A DNA stretch of 64,000 nucleotides. Source: Longitalea luteola (GTDB lineage: Bacteria > Bacteroidota > Bacteroidia > Chitinophagales > Chitinophagaceae). The notes beneath the pieces were generated by a model. It ran no database searches. It was not told the DNA's origin and saw only the letters and a list, made by a program, of their open reading frames with translations. Below, one piece after another: positions 1 through 9,247 of this stretch. Position 1 is the stretch's first letter, and every line of letters begins with the position of its first letter. The stretch spans positions 1 through 64,000 of the forward strand of contig NZ_JAFIQX010000010.1 in assembly GCF_017356035.1 (NCBI RefSeq). Reading direction: 5' to 3'. A program made the position numbers and the translations under genes.

Positions 1-816
1 AGTATTGATGAGACGGCTTTGTCCAATGATGAACTTTACACCGTGGTCACTAATAAAGCAGCCAAAGGCCGTAAAGGCGCCATTGTGGCAATGATCAAAA
101 GCACCCAGGCAGACAAGGTGATCGAAGTGTTACAACGCATAAACAAGCGATTGAGACAACGGGTGCAAGAAGTGACTTTGGATATGGCAGCTGGTATGCA
201 CCTGATTGTAAAACGCTGTTTCCCTTATGCTCACCGGGTCGTAGACCGTTTCCATGTGCAACAACTGGCTACAGAGGCTGTACAGGAGATCCGCATCAAA
301 CATCGCTGGCAGGCGATTGATGAAGAAAATGAGCAAATCGCCCGGGCCAAAAAACAAGGCATTCCTTACATACCTCAGTTATTACCTAATGGAGATTCTC
401 CCAAACAATTACTGGCTCGCAGCCGCTATCTCTTATTCAAGCATAAAGATTGTTGGACGCCTTCTCAAAAGCAACGGGCAGCCCTGATGTTTGAGCATTA
501 TCCAGCAATAAAGAACGCTTATGATATGTATATGAAACTGGCCGACATCTTCCGTTACTGCGCCTGCAAAGAGCAGGCATTTAAAAGGCTGGCGTTATGG
601 TTTAATGAGGTTGAAGATGCAGGGATTGAATCATTTAGAACCGTATACCGCTCCATTGAAACTCACTACGAGGCTATATTGAATTACTTTAATAACAGAA
701 GTACCAACGCTTCTGCCGAGTCTTTCAATGCCAAGATCAAAGCCTTTAGAGCTTCTGCACGGGGAGTTCGGGATATTAATTTCTTCTTATTTAGACTCCA
801 AAAAATCTATGCTTAA
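1..816 (+). mobile_element. ISL3-like transposase, 3' part (truncated by window edge)
   Basis: This is the C-terminal part of a DDE transposase of the ISL3-like (ISAon1) type, which would catalyse cut-and-paste movement of its insertion sequence. The reading frame is open from base 1, so the true start lies upstream. All three catalytic acidic positions appear to be present: an IDET motif at the very start, VTLDMA about 50 residues later, and NASAESFNAK near the C terminus. The ending around FFLFRLQKIYA is typical of the group. No accessory gene follows and I could not identify the right terminal inverted repeat. Whether the element is intact cannot be judged from this window. Confidence 0.85.
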
Positions 817-1129
817 CAACCTAATCCCCCAACAATTTGATTTGATCCTCAATTACGCCTAAGGCCAGTTCGCTCGCAGGCGGCAATTAACAAACCGGAT
901 CAGGTATAAAATAAAAAACCCGATGTAGAAACATCGGGAGTCCTTGGTTAAGGCCTGATTTGTAGCGTAAGTTTATAATGAGTTTAAATAGTCAAAATTT
1001 TTACCGGTCTCCCTCGCTTTCTCTACTCTCTTTTTCAGTGGCCGGCTACATATATATTTTTATAAAAACTATGCCTAAAATTTTAAACGGGAACATTTTG
1101 CATCTGTAGAAAATACTTCCCATTATTGC
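817..1129. other. Gene-free stretch after the transposase
   Basis: About 310 bases without a credible gene. It should contain the right end of the insertion sequence, but no terminal repeat is recognisable without the left end for comparison. The only clear structure is the hairpin at 919-938, annotated separately. Confidence 0.6.
911..938 (-). terminator. Hairpin terminator, reads leftwards
   Basis: Perfect 8-bp stem CCCGATGT/ACATCGGG (919-926 and 931-938) with an AGAA loop. On the minus strand it is followed by a run of six T. It would end transcription coming from the topoisomerase/iron permease pair about 190 bases upstream on that strand. Confidence 0.6.
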
Positions 1130-2218
1130 TCAGGTTTTGTGGAACGACTGTAGAATTTTCATCAAAACCTGCTCATCAGGGTGCAGGCCGCCAACGGGTT
1201 CAGCACCTGTTTCTCCTTCCAGCTCGTCCAGGTATTTATTCAGGCTCTTCTCTTCGTACAAAGCTATCAGGCCCGGATGTACGTAATATTTCTTGCAGAC
1301 ACTACGTGTATTGCCCAGCTTTAGGCTCACCGCATCGAGCGCCGCAACAATGTTCTTCTTGCAATCTGCCGCCGTAACGGCCTCACCCAATGCTTTTAAT
1401 GACCGCAGGAGGTTCAAAGAACCCGCCCATGTCCTGAAATCCTTGGAGGTGAAGTCCATACCGGTCGTTTCTTTTATATAACTGTTGATCATGCCTGAAT
1501 CAATGGGATGCCTGTTCCCTTCTTCATCGTAATACTGGAACAGTTCCTTGCCGGGAATTTCGCGGCAGTTCTTCACAATACGGGCAAGCCGTTTACTTTT
1601 GAGCGTTATATCATGGTTCACGCCTTTTTTGCCGGTAAAAGAAAACCGGATGGTATCGCCTGCAACAGCTACATGTTTGTCTTTCAGCGTGGTCAGGCCG
1701 TGTGAGCCATTTTGTTTTTCATATTCACAGCTACCTACCCGAATATAGGTGCGCTCCATCAGGCTGATCACCGTAGCAATCACTTTGGAAGCGGTTAATG
1801 CTTTCTGGTTCAGATCACTTTCCAGCTTGCTGCGCAAAGCCGGTAATGCCTTTCCAAATTCATACAGGCGGTGAAATTTCGTCTCGTTCCGAAACATCGA
1901 CCACAAAGGATGATACCGGTATTGTTTACGGTGGCGCAGGTCTAAACCGGTTGCCTGTATATGGCCGTTCGGCAAAGCACATATCCATACCGACGTCCAT
2001 GAGGGTGGAATAGCCAGGCTGCGGATCCTTTGCATATCCTCTTTTTTACGCAATGGCTTTCCTTCATACATGTACATATATCCGCGGCCCTTTTTATATC
2101 GAACGATGCCTGGTTGAGTATCGGAAACATATACGAGGTCGGCCAGGGTCGCAGCTTTTGCATAATCCCGGTAAATTTTCAAAAATTGCCTGTGCGTCAC
2201 TTTAGCCAGCTGCCCCAT
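1130..2218 (-). CDS. Type IB DNA topoisomerase (poxvirus-like)
   Basis: A 362-residue eukaryotic/poxvirus-type topoisomerase IB, an enzyme that relaxes supercoils through a transient 3'-phosphotyrosine nick without ATP. The N-terminal domain carries the usual AIPPSW and GRKQYRYH-like segment (here DLRHRKQYRYH). The catalytic domain has ERTYIRVG, the TSKDFRTW motif bearing the active-site Arg, and a C-terminal tyrosine before VHPG (Tyr312), where most relatives read KSYIHP. Length is normal for the family. The start codon shares one base with the stop of the upstream iron permease gene (TAATG), so the two are probably translationally coupled. This gene is usually accessory and non-essential in bacteria. 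Confidence 0.93.
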   Translation of the reverse strand: MGQLAKVTHRQFLKIYRDYAKAATLADLVYVSDTQPGIVRYKKGRGYMYMYEGKPLRKKEDMQRIRSLAIPPSWTSVWICALPNGHIQATGLDLRHRKQYRYHPLWSMFRNETKFHRLYEFGKALPALRSKLESDLNQKALTASKVIATVISLMERTYIRVGSCEYEKQNGSHGLTTLKDKHVAVAGDTIRFSFTGKKGVNHDITLKSKRLARIVKNCREIPGKELFQYYDEEGNRHPIDSGMINSYIKETTGMDFTSKDFRTWAGSLNLLRSLKALGEAVTAADCKKNIVAALDAVSLKLGNTRSVCKKYYVHPGLIALYEEKSLNKYLDELEGETGAEPVGGLHPDEQVLMKILQSFHKT

Positions 2219-2691
2219 TATTTCACTGTTTTACTGTGACTTTGTCTTTTTATCTTATGCAAGGTTTCCGCCTCACTTAATGAGTGCGAAGTACCTACAT
2301 CATTTTCCTTTTCCGCCAGGTCGGCCAGTTTTATATAGAACCTTTTGATCAGTATCAACTCTTCCTCGGTAAGGTCCTCCACATCTATCAGGCGATTGCT
2401 CGCCCGCTCATGACAGGCTATCAATTCATTTAGTTTCAATTGAATAGCCGTAGTTTCTTTATTCTGCGATTGCTGAATGATAAACACCATCAGGAAAGTA
2501 ACGATCGTGGTGCCCGTGTTTATGATCAGCTGCCAGGTGTCTGAAAAACCAAATATTGGTCCGGTGAGAGCCCATACGATAATTACGGTCAAAGCGGTTA
2601 TAAAAGCTATGGGCGAACCGGTGGCCCTGGTTACTTTATTGGCCAGTTTTTGAAACAATAGGGATAGTTTCTTGTTCCTCTTCTTTCGCAT
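2218..2691 (-). CDS. Low-affinity iron permease family protein
   Basis: A 157-residue small membrane protein of the low-affinity iron permease family (PF04120). Two hydrophobic segments are visible, at about residues 28-48 and 55-72 (IAFITALTVIIVWAL and IINTGTTIVTFLMVFIIQ), followed by the family hallmark QQSQNKETTAIQLKLNELI and an acidic, probably cytoplasmic C-terminal helix. The name derives from yeast Fet4; transport of iron by bacterial members is poorly tested, so substrate is not certain. It is the first gene of a two-gene unit with topoisomerase IB, with which it overlaps by one base. Confidence 0.85.
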   Translation of the reverse strand: MRKKRNKKLSLLFQKLANKVTRATGSPIAFITALTVIIVWALTGPIFGFSDTWQLIINTGTTIVTFLMVFIIQQSQNKETTAIQLKLNELIACHERASNRLIDVEDLTEEELILIKRFYIKLADLAEKENDVGTSHSLSEAETLHKIKRQSHSKTVK

Positions 2692-2747
2692 ATCTTAAAT
2701 TTTAGAATTACAGTACGAATGCGCAGGCAGAAACGGAGAGGATGGGC

Positions 2748-2777
2748 AAAAAAAAGTCAGGCCAGGAATGGCCCGAC
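2748..2777 (-). terminator. Rho-independent terminator of the DUF892 gene
   Basis: Near-perfect 8-bp stem GTCAGGCC/GGCCCGAC around AGGAAT (2756-2777), followed on the minus strand by eight T. It lies about 115 bases past the stop of the DUF892 gene. Confidence 0.7.
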
Positions 2778-2893
2778 ACCAGTAGACCTTAAAAAACCCC
2801 TAAATCTATAACCAGAACTAAAAAAGTTATACCAGCCCCCTCAATTGGGGAATTTCCTGGAAATTTTTAATGTGTTATTAATAACCTTGTTCA

Positions 2894-3496
2894 TTATTCG
2901 TCTTCTCCTTCGTGCCCTTCTTCCATGGCTCCTTCTTCATTAATATTGTTTTCGGCAATATTTGTCAATAGTTCATCCGCTTCTTTTTCCTCTTCCAGCG
3001 TTTGGTGCAAAATATCGGCAATTTCGTTTTGACCGATGGTTTTGGCCAGTTGAACCAAACTGCCGTAGGTAGCAATTTCATAATGTTCGGCCTTTTGACA
3101 AGCCATGATCAGCGCTACATCACGGGTTGCTGTTTCCTCGTCAGTATCTTCAACAACGCTTTGCGCTTCTTTCATCAGCCCTTCCATAGCTTCACATTTC
3201 TTGGCTTTGGGTATTTCACCCAGCATTTTGAATATATCTTCCAATCGGCTCACATGCTCTTGCGTAACTGAAGTATGCTCTTCAATGACTTCGGCCAGTT
3301 TATCGGATGTAGCCGCCTTTTGTAGCCGGGGCAGCTCTTTTACCAGATGTTTTTCGGCCCAGTAAATATCCCGTAACTCCTCAACAAAAAACTCTCTCAA
3401 TAACGAACGGTTATCCTTTTTACCTGCTGCTTTACTACCACTTTTGGTAGTTTTCGTTGTTCCCTGATTTTTTGATCCCCTCGATGATCTTTCCAT
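2894..3496 (-). CDS. DUF892 ferritin-like protein (YciE/YciF family)
   Basis: A 200-residue protein whose last about 155 residues match the DUF892 (YciF) four-helix ferritin-like family: LLREFFVEELRDIYWAEKHL opens the domain, and EEHTSVTQEHVSRLEDIF and HYEIATYGSLVQLAKTIG supply the expected Glu/His metal-site residues. The first about 35 residues are a basic Ser/Gly/Lys-rich tail. The family is stress-induced in enterobacteria but its chemistry is not settled. I chose the ATG at 3496 (MERSSRG) because the basic tail starts there; the frame could extend upstream to 3556 with an unlikely hydrophobic leader. The C terminus is strongly acidic (EEGAMEEGHEGEDE). Confidence 0.88.
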   Translation of the reverse strand: MERSSRGSKNQGTTKTTKSGSKAAGKKDNRSLLREFFVEELRDIYWAEKHLVKELPRLQKAATSDKLAEVIEEHTSVTQEHVSRLEDIFKMLGEIPKAKKCEAMEGLMKEAQSVVEDTDEETATRDVALIMACQKAEHYEIATYGSLVQLAKTIGQNEIADILHQTLEEEKEADELLTNIAENNINEEGAMEEGHEGEDE

Positions 3497-3681
3497 AACG
3501 CATTGTTTTGTGGTGATAAATCGGATTGTAATGGACTGATGAAAAACAAATGCCACGTATAACTACGATCCTGAAAAAGTTGTGTAGAAAAAACTCTACG
3601 TGCAAATGCTGGCCTCCACTACATGGGCAGAGTACATTACTGGTATTCCTTTTGAATTTTAACTAGTAAAAACACACATAT

Positions 3682-4194
3682 ATGAAGCCCGCGAACTGCA
3701 TACCATTCTTACAGGACAGAATACAGGGAATTGGCAGTGCGTTGTTTTATAATTTAAGCGGAGGCGTGTTAAAGTTCCCCACTACCATCGTTTCTATTAT
3801 AACCGTAGATGAAATGGCTAATATCTGGTTCTTTACCAACCGGCCTGAACAACAGCTGAACGAATTTGACCGTGAATTCCCGGCCCACATGCAATTTTAC
3901 CGCAAAGGGAAAGGCTATTACCTGCAAATAATCGGCAAAGCCTATATTATAAACGATCCGGAAGAGTTAAACAGCCTTATCGGTTTCTCGGAAGAAGTAA
4001 AAGCAAAGGCTTTCAAAGAAATGGTGCTCATAAAATTCAAGATCGGAAGCGCCAAATATTATACATACAAGCCCAGGTTCGCATACAAGCATAATTTGTA
4101 CGGATGGCTGAACCGTTTCTATAACTGGTTCTTTAAAGAACCTGCCCGTACTGAACCCTACGTCTTCAGGCCACTGCCAAGGTTGGGATTCTAA
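3682..4194 (+). CDS. Pyridoxamine 5'-phosphate oxidase-like flavin-binding protein
   Basis: A 170-residue protein resembling the PNPOx-like split beta-barrel family (general stress protein 26 type). Supporting segments are FPTTIVSIITVDEMANIWFFTN in the first half (barrel strands) and FYRKGKGYYLQIIGKAYIINDPEEL in the middle, as in FMN- or heme-binding relatives. The family is diverse and the cofactor cannot be told from sequence. It stands alone, divergent from the DUF892 gene, with a hairpin terminator about 90 bases downstream. A true pyridoxine-biosynthetic role is unlikely, as the substrate-binding C terminus of PdxH is not visible. Confidence 0.7.
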   Translation: MKPANCIPFLQDRIQGIGSALFYNLSGGVLKFPTTIVSIITVDEMANIWFFTNRPEQQLNEFDREFPAHMQFYRKGKGYYLQIIGKAYIINDPEELNSLIGFSEEVKAKAFKEMVLIKFKIGSAKYYTYKPRFAYKHNLYGWLNRFYNWFFKEPARTEPYVFRPLPRLGF

Positions 4195-4282
4195 AACCAA
4201 TTAGTCAATATGCTGATCTGCTAATGAAACACAGCTTCTCGGCCATATTATGTAACCACTTATTATATACTATCAATAAAAG

Positions 4283-4317
4283 AACCCTACAAAGCAAGTG
4301 CTTCGCAGGGTTTTTAT
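4283..4317 (+). terminator. Hairpin terminator
   Basis: Stem of 13 bases with two mismatches (AACCCTACAAAGC against GCTTCGCAGGGTT) closed by a short loop and followed by TTTTTATT. It fits as the terminator of the PNPOx-like gene. Confidence 0.65.
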
Positions 4318-4352
4318 TACACGCCGACTCAGGGGACAGAAGATAATTAGCT

Positions 4353-4380
4353 AATGTGATAATGTGATAATGTGATAATT
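4353..4380. repeat. Octamer array AATGTGAT x3
   Basis: Three perfect head-to-tail copies of AATGTGAT followed by AATT, preceded by GCT. The same element with two copies and the same GCT...AATT borders recurs at 33058-33080. Confidence 0.85.
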
Positions 4381-4425
4381 AGATAATAAGTTCGGTTAGC
4401 TGAGAATGTTTTACTTAATAATTAA

Positions 4426-4478
4426 AATAACTCAATAACTCAATAACTCAATAACTCAATAACTCAATAACTCAATAA
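4426..4478. repeat. Octamer array AATAACTC x6 overlapping a gene end
   Basis: Six perfect copies of AATAACTC plus a partial seventh. The array runs into the 3' end of the AraC-type gene and supplies its stop codon (4464-4466) and last four codons. Confidence 0.9.
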
Positions 4479-5483
4479 GCTGTTTTTCTTTATGGCGCCG
4501 GGCGAGCAGCCATGATGCTTTTTAAATATCTCAATAAAATGGCTCACCTTCTCATAGCCCATTAGCTCTGCTATTTCGTTTACGGTATAGGGATGCTGCA
4601 TCAATAACACCTTTGCCATTTCCAATTTCCTGGTTAAATAATATTCATATACGCTTTTACCATAGATCAGCTTGAAATAGCGCTTCAAGGTAGATTCACT
4701 AAGCGCCAGCATTTGAGCGATCTTTGCCAAACGAGGCGGCGATTGCTGCAGGTTCGAAAGTAAAATGCGTTCCGCCTCTTTTATTTTATCATAATAAAGC
4801 TCAAGGTGGTTGCTGGTTTTATCAGGCTCTGTTCTGGACACAGCACTCAGGAAATCTTTTATCACTACACTGGCTTCCGGCACAACGCCGGCTGCATCCT
4901 TTTTCGTTTCCTGCATATACGCCATGATCCGGGCCACCACTGAATTTGTCTTAACAGCAAAAGGCGCTATCAACACCGGCATGGCATGATCGGCTGCAAC
5001 ACCATCATTAAAATACCGGATAACTGAAACATAGCCCGGCTGTTGTTTTAACCAGTAGGAAGAAATGGAAAACTCTATCAGCTGTACAGGCATTTGCGGA
5101 GACAACTGGAACACCGCATTTTCTGAATCGGGCACCAATATCAATCTCCGTTCACGCACCTCATTGAATTGCTGATGCTGGTTAATACTTTTCAGACTGA
5201 CCGAAGCGGGTGTTGCCACACACACGAGGCTGAACCCATTATTGGTTATGTATAGTGGTGAAGCCTCTTTAATGAATTCCACCGGCCTTGCAAGGTTAAG
5301 GTCCCAAACGCGCATATACAAACCGGCTTCCAGGTGCCATTCTTTAACCTGTCCGCGTCCGATATTCCCGGAAAAACGGATCAGCGTATTGCTTTCTTCC
5401 AATACAGCGCCGGTTTCCAGCGACAACTGATTAAATACAGATTCGCGGTCAATGCTGTTTACACGAATTGAATAGCTCATCAT
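4464..5483 (-). CDS. AraC family transcriptional regulator
   Basis: A 339-residue regulator with a C-terminal AraC-type double helix-turn-helix at about residues 245-335: LAKIAQMLALSESTLKRYFK is the first HTH and VNEIAELMGYEKVSHFIEIF the second, ending in the usual HGCSPGAIKK. The N-terminal 220 residues are a poorly conserved effector or dimerisation domain without a recognisable fold. Its ligand and targets are unknown; the nearest gene is the FG-GAP protein 500 bases away, transcribed divergently. The last four residues (LLSY) and the stop codon are contributed by an octamer tandem repeat, so its C terminus may vary between strains. Confidence 0.9.
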   Translation of the reverse strand: MMSYSIRVNSIDRESVFNQLSLETGAVLEESNTLIRFSGNIGRGQVKEWHLEAGLYMRVWDLNLARPVEFIKEASPLYITNNGFSLVCVATPASVSLKSINQHQQFNEVRERRLILVPDSENAVFQLSPQMPVQLIEFSISSYWLKQQPGYVSVIRYFNDGVAADHAMPVLIAPFAVKTNSVVARIMAYMQETKKDAAGVVPEASVVIKDFLSAVSRTEPDKTSNHLELYYDKIKEAERILLSNLQQSPPRLAKIAQMLALSESTLKRYFKLIYGKSVYEYYLTRKLEMAKVLLMQHPYTVNEIAELMGYEKVSHFIEIFKKHHGCSPGAIKKNSLLSY

Positions 5484-5979
5484 ACTTCTACTGGTTTAGA
5501 TTGTGGTTATAAGGATGCACTGCAAAGTTGCTATCAAATCAGCTATAAAGAACCAATGGCACTCTTATGAATAAACACCGGTGTAATATGTATGCACCTT
5601 CAAAACAATTTTGTATTTGACCATTTGAGCAGAAATATTAATTATCGGTAAGCATTTTCCCTTATTCAGTATCACCAGATAACCAATACTGATATCTATC
5701 ATATTTACTAACTCCTTTTTTTCAAGAGCACTAAGTGTTTGTTGACCTGATGCCGGTATTCTTTGAATTAATACGGGTAAAAGCAACATGCCTTGCGTTA
5801 TAACTTTACATAGCTAATCGCTTCGGACCGCTCCTTCCAATATTTGAGAAAAGCTTCACCCCGGGCAATTCTATTTATTATTCCAATATTTCTTTCAGTC
5901 CATTGTTCAAGCCTGTAACCGCTGGTTCGCCAATGCGTTTACCAGCCATGCCGATGCATCAGGCATAAATGGCTTTTCA
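5484..5979. other. Gene-free divergent intergenic region
   Basis: About 500 bases between the divergent AraC regulator and FG-GAP protein. A 74-codon frame on the minus strand (5565-5789) has no recognisable features and is not called. No strong promoter match, repeat or hairpin was found. Confidence 0.5.
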
Positions 5980-8976
5980 TTGTTTACCTCAAAACTATTA
6001 CCATTGAAACCTAACATTTGTATAGTGTTGGCGATGGCTATTGCATTACCCTATGCAACTACCGTACACGCACAACAGACGCTTAATGAAAAAGATCCCC
6101 GTAAATCTTCTGCAGCGATCTCACCCGTTTGGTACAACCAGGCTTTGAAGAGCATCGAGCAACTCGAAGATCAAATTAAACCGGTTCAAACCGAGGGCTG
6201 CTACAGCGCCGCGAATGTGCGCAGCCGCACCAGCTTCAGTATTTCTCCCAACGGTTATAAAGTACAACTTATGCAGCAACCGGGCTGGCAGGTCGCTTTT
6301 CAACTGAAAGGCATTGGCCGCTCAACCATTCAATGGACGCCGGATCAGTCCTGCACTATTGCGCATACCGCCAATCAGCTTTTTTACAATTTCAATAATA
6401 TTCAAATAGAATACATTAACGGCCGGGATGGTTTGCGCCAGAACTTTTTCGTAAAAAAGAAAATGCCGGGCGATGGCGCACTCACCGTCACGATTCAACC
6501 TGCCACTGATCTGCAAACGAGGCTGCTTAATGATAACAGCCTTGCATTTTTTAACGGGAATGATCAACAGTTGCTGGCCTATGAAGATCTGCATGTATGG
6601 GATGCCCATCATAAAAAGTTACCGGCGGCCATGCATTTCAATAATGGCTTACTCACCATTGAAGTAGATGACAGTGAGGCCAGTTATCCGGTAACCATTG
6701 ATCCGTTGAATAAAACGCCCGAGTGGAGCACTTCGGCCGATGGACTTGTCAGCGGGCTCAGCTCCCTGCAGTTGAATGCGGCTTTATATGGTTATGCCGT
6801 AAGCGGCCTTGGTGATGTAAATGGTGATGGTTATGGCGATGCTGCCATCAGCGCTCCCGGGCTTACCAACATTTTCAGCGGCAACGGATCACTTGCAAAT
6901 GTAGGCGCCGTATTTGTGTTTTATGGCTCACCAGCAGGTTTGGCAACCACGCCTGCCAAAACCCTGCAGCCCAATACGTGCGCTGCGGGCGCACTCTTTG
7001 GAACCAGTATTGATGCAGGTGATGTTACAGGCGATGGCATTAATGATATTATAATAGGAGCGCCGCTCGATTCCTATGCCACCACTGCCTCCGGCACCCT
7101 GGGAACCGTGAATGTAAAAGCAGGTAAAGTATATATCTATCCTGGTGGAAATTTGCCCGCTGCCAATCCGGCCGGTTTTATTGAAATAAAACTGCAGGGG
7201 GCGGGTTTCTTTAGTAATGGCATTGCCGGCCTGTTGTTAAACAATGTATCTGTCAATGCCCTGTTTGGTTTCTCGGTAGCTGCCACGGGAGATCTGAATG
7301 GTGACAACCAATCAGACATTGTGATAGGAGCGCCGGGATACCAGGGCGTTGGATTGACCGCTGTACAAAATGGGGCCGCCTTTGTGTACTTTTCGGGAAA
7401 CTTAACCACCACCTCACCCGTGCAGCTGCAAGCGCCTGCCGCCTCCTTGTTTGGATTGGCTTCTTTCCCAAGCCTGCTGCATAGCGGTTTATTGTTTGGC
7501 TTTAGCGTTGACGGGGCGGGTGATTATAATAATGATGGGCATAACGACATTGTTATTGGCGCACCTGCCGGTGCAGACCTGTCGTCACTGGGTGGTCTTT
7601 TAAACGGCCAGGTGTTGGGCGGAACAGCCCATATTTTTTATGGAACCGGATCAGGTATAAATAATACCGTAGGCACTACCCTTTCTGCCAGCAGCGGCAG
7701 CCTGTTGGGTAATGCTGCGAATTTGTTCGGGTATAAGGTAAAAGGCATCAAAGGATTGAATGGCGCGCGCAACGGAAATGTCGCCATTGGCGCTCCGCTG
7801 GGCGGACTGCTGCCCAATTCCCTAAACCTTACCATTCAGAGTGGCAACGTGCACATCTTTAAAAAGAAAACCAGCACACCGGGTAGTTCCGTCACGAGCG
7901 ACCAGGTGCTGGAATCGCCCCGTGCCGGCAATTTGTTGTCGATGCTGAATTCGCTCGAACTGAATGTATTGTTTGGCGCTGCCATCGACAATGCCTGGGA
8001 TATCAATTGTGATGGCTATACCGACCTGGTAATAGGAGAACCGTTATCATCAGGTGCCACCCTGCTGCAGCTGCAGGCAAACGCCGTGGGCGGCGCAGTA
8101 TATGTTTTCGCGGGCAATGCCAACGGTACTTATACTACAACACCTTTATACACCGTGTCGGCCGATCATGGCAATGAATTCCTTGCTGTAAATGCGGTAT
8201 CCCTCTTTGGTTTCAGCGTGGCCGGTGTTCCTTATACCCGCGGTGTATTGTCATCACCACGCATTTTGGCCGGCGCTCCGGCAGCCGCGCTCGATTTCGA
8301 TAACAGCCTGTTGAACCTGGGCAGTACACTGGGAGTTACGTTCAATTTCCTGGTAGATGATAACGGATTGGGCAAAAGCTTTCTCTTCAATCCTCAATTG
8401 TGCGTTGGTGAATCGCCTTTGCCGGTTACGCTGGAAGAATTCAGAGGACAGGAAAAAAATACCGTCATAAACCTTTTCTGGAGAACCAGCCAGGAAGAGC
8501 ACCTGAACCGGTTTGAAGTTGAGCGCAGCCGTGATGGTATCCATTATGAATCCATCGGTATCGTATTCCCATGGGAAAACAGCGCTCACACTGCTTACGG
8601 CTTTGCCGACAAAAACGCCATTTCCGGCACCAATTACTACCGGTTAAAAATGGTAGATAATGATGCAGCTTATAAATATTCACATGTCCTTAGTTTTTCA
8701 CTGGGTGGAACGCCGGCGGCGAAAATGACCGTTGCGCCGAATCCCGTTGTTGACAGGATCTGCATACAGTTCACAGGGCTAAGCGAAAACACCTACCGCG
8801 TTGAATTGCGCAATGTAGCTGGCCAGCAGATCGCAGAGCGTCCGGTAACCATTACCCGATACAGGCAAACGGAATACCTTATGCGGACTGTCTCGATGAC
8901 ACCGGGAATTTATTTTCTAACAGTGTTTGATAGAAATTATAAGAAAGTTGCTTCAAGCAGGGTTATTGTTCTTTAG
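5980..8976 (+). CDS. Secreted FG-GAP repeat protein with type IX sorting domain
   Basis: A 998-residue extracellular protein. Residues 1-31 form a signal peptide ending TTVHA. From about 270 to 800 there are integrin-like FG-GAP blades with calcium-binding loops of the form DxNxDGxxD (DVNGDGYGD, DLNGDNQSD, DYNNDGHND, DINCDGYTD), each followed by IGAP. A beta-sandwich segment (LPVTLEEFRG to NYYRLKMVD) leads into a C-terminal type A T9SS sorting domain starting MTVAPNPVVD and ending SRVIVL. It is therefore probably exported by the type IX system and anchored or released at the surface, perhaps as an adhesin. The start is TTG at 5980, chosen because it gives a complete signal peptide; the first in-frame ATG (6034) would truncate it. 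A terminator follows directly. Confidence 0.85.
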   Translation: MFTSKLLPLKPNICIVLAMAIALPYATTVHAQQTLNEKDPRKSSAAISPVWYNQALKSIEQLEDQIKPVQTEGCYSAANVRSRTSFSISPNGYKVQLMQQPGWQVAFQLKGIGRSTIQWTPDQSCTIAHTANQLFYNFNNIQIEYINGRDGLRQNFFVKKKMPGDGALTVTIQPATDLQTRLLNDNSLAFFNGNDQQLLAYEDLHVWDAHHKKLPAAMHFNNGLLTIEVDDSEASYPVTIDPLNKTPEWSTSADGLVSGLSSLQLNAALYGYAVSGLGDVNGDGYGDAAISAPGLTNIFSGNGSLANVGAVFVFYGSPAGLATTPAKTLQPNTCAAGALFGTSIDAGDVTGDGINDIIIGAPLDSYATTASGTLGTVNVKAGKVYIYPGGNLPAANPAGFIEIKLQGAGFFSNGIAGLLLNNVSVNALFGFSVAATGDLNGDNQSDIVIGAPGYQGVGLTAVQNGAAFVYFSGNLTTTSPVQLQAPAASLFGLASFPSLLHSGLLFGFSVDGAGDYNNDGHNDIVIGAPAGADLSSLGGLLNGQVLGGTAHIFYGTGSGINNTVGTTLSASSGSLLGNAANLFGYKVKGIKGLNGARNGNVAIGAPLGGLLPNSLNLTIQSGNVHIFKKKTSTPGSSVTSDQVLESPRAGNLLSMLNSLELNVLFGAAIDNAWDINCDGYTDLVIGEPLSSGATLLQLQANAVGGAVYVFAGNANGTYTTTPLYTVSADHGNEFLAVNAVSLFGFSVAGVPYTRGVLSSPRILAGAPAAALDFDNSLLNLGSTLGVTFNFLVDDNGLGKSFLFNPQLCVGESPLPVTLEEFRGQEKNTVINLFWRTSQEEHLNRFEVERSRDGIHYESIGIVFPWENSAHTAYGFADKNAISGTNYYRLKMVDNDAAYKYSHVLSFSLGGTPAAKMTVAPNPVVDRICIQFTGLSENTYRVELRNVAGQQIAERPVTITRYRQTEYLMRTVSMTPGIYFLTVFDRNYKKVASSRVIVL

Positions 8977-8991
8977 ATTTACAATGTGAAA

Positions 8992-9022
8992 GAAAAGCCA
9001 CCTTCGCGGTGGCTTTTCTATT
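8992..9022 (+). terminator. Rho-independent terminator of the FG-GAP gene
   Basis: Perfect 11-bp stem GAAAAGCCACC/GGTGGCTTTTC with loop TTCGC, 15 bases past the stop codon. Confidence 0.85.
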
Positions 9023-9247
9023 TAGTATCAGTCGGACATGCGGGTTACGCGATCAAAAATGAGCTGTGGCACCGGTTATCTGGCATGAACAAACGAAGTG
9101 TTACTGACGGTATGACAACGTTTAAAATAGCACCCATAATTTTTATAAAATAACATCATAGCAGCGGTTTTGGTACACTTAATGCTAATTAAGTAAACGG
9201 ATCATTGTAGCGGAATTTTTTTCTCACTTTTAAATCCTTGGTGTTTT

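Noticed and set aside
5565-5789. 74-codon minus-strand frame upstream of the FG-GAP gene
   Set aside because: No recognisable domain, weak composition and no operon context; kept only as a note in the intergenic entry.
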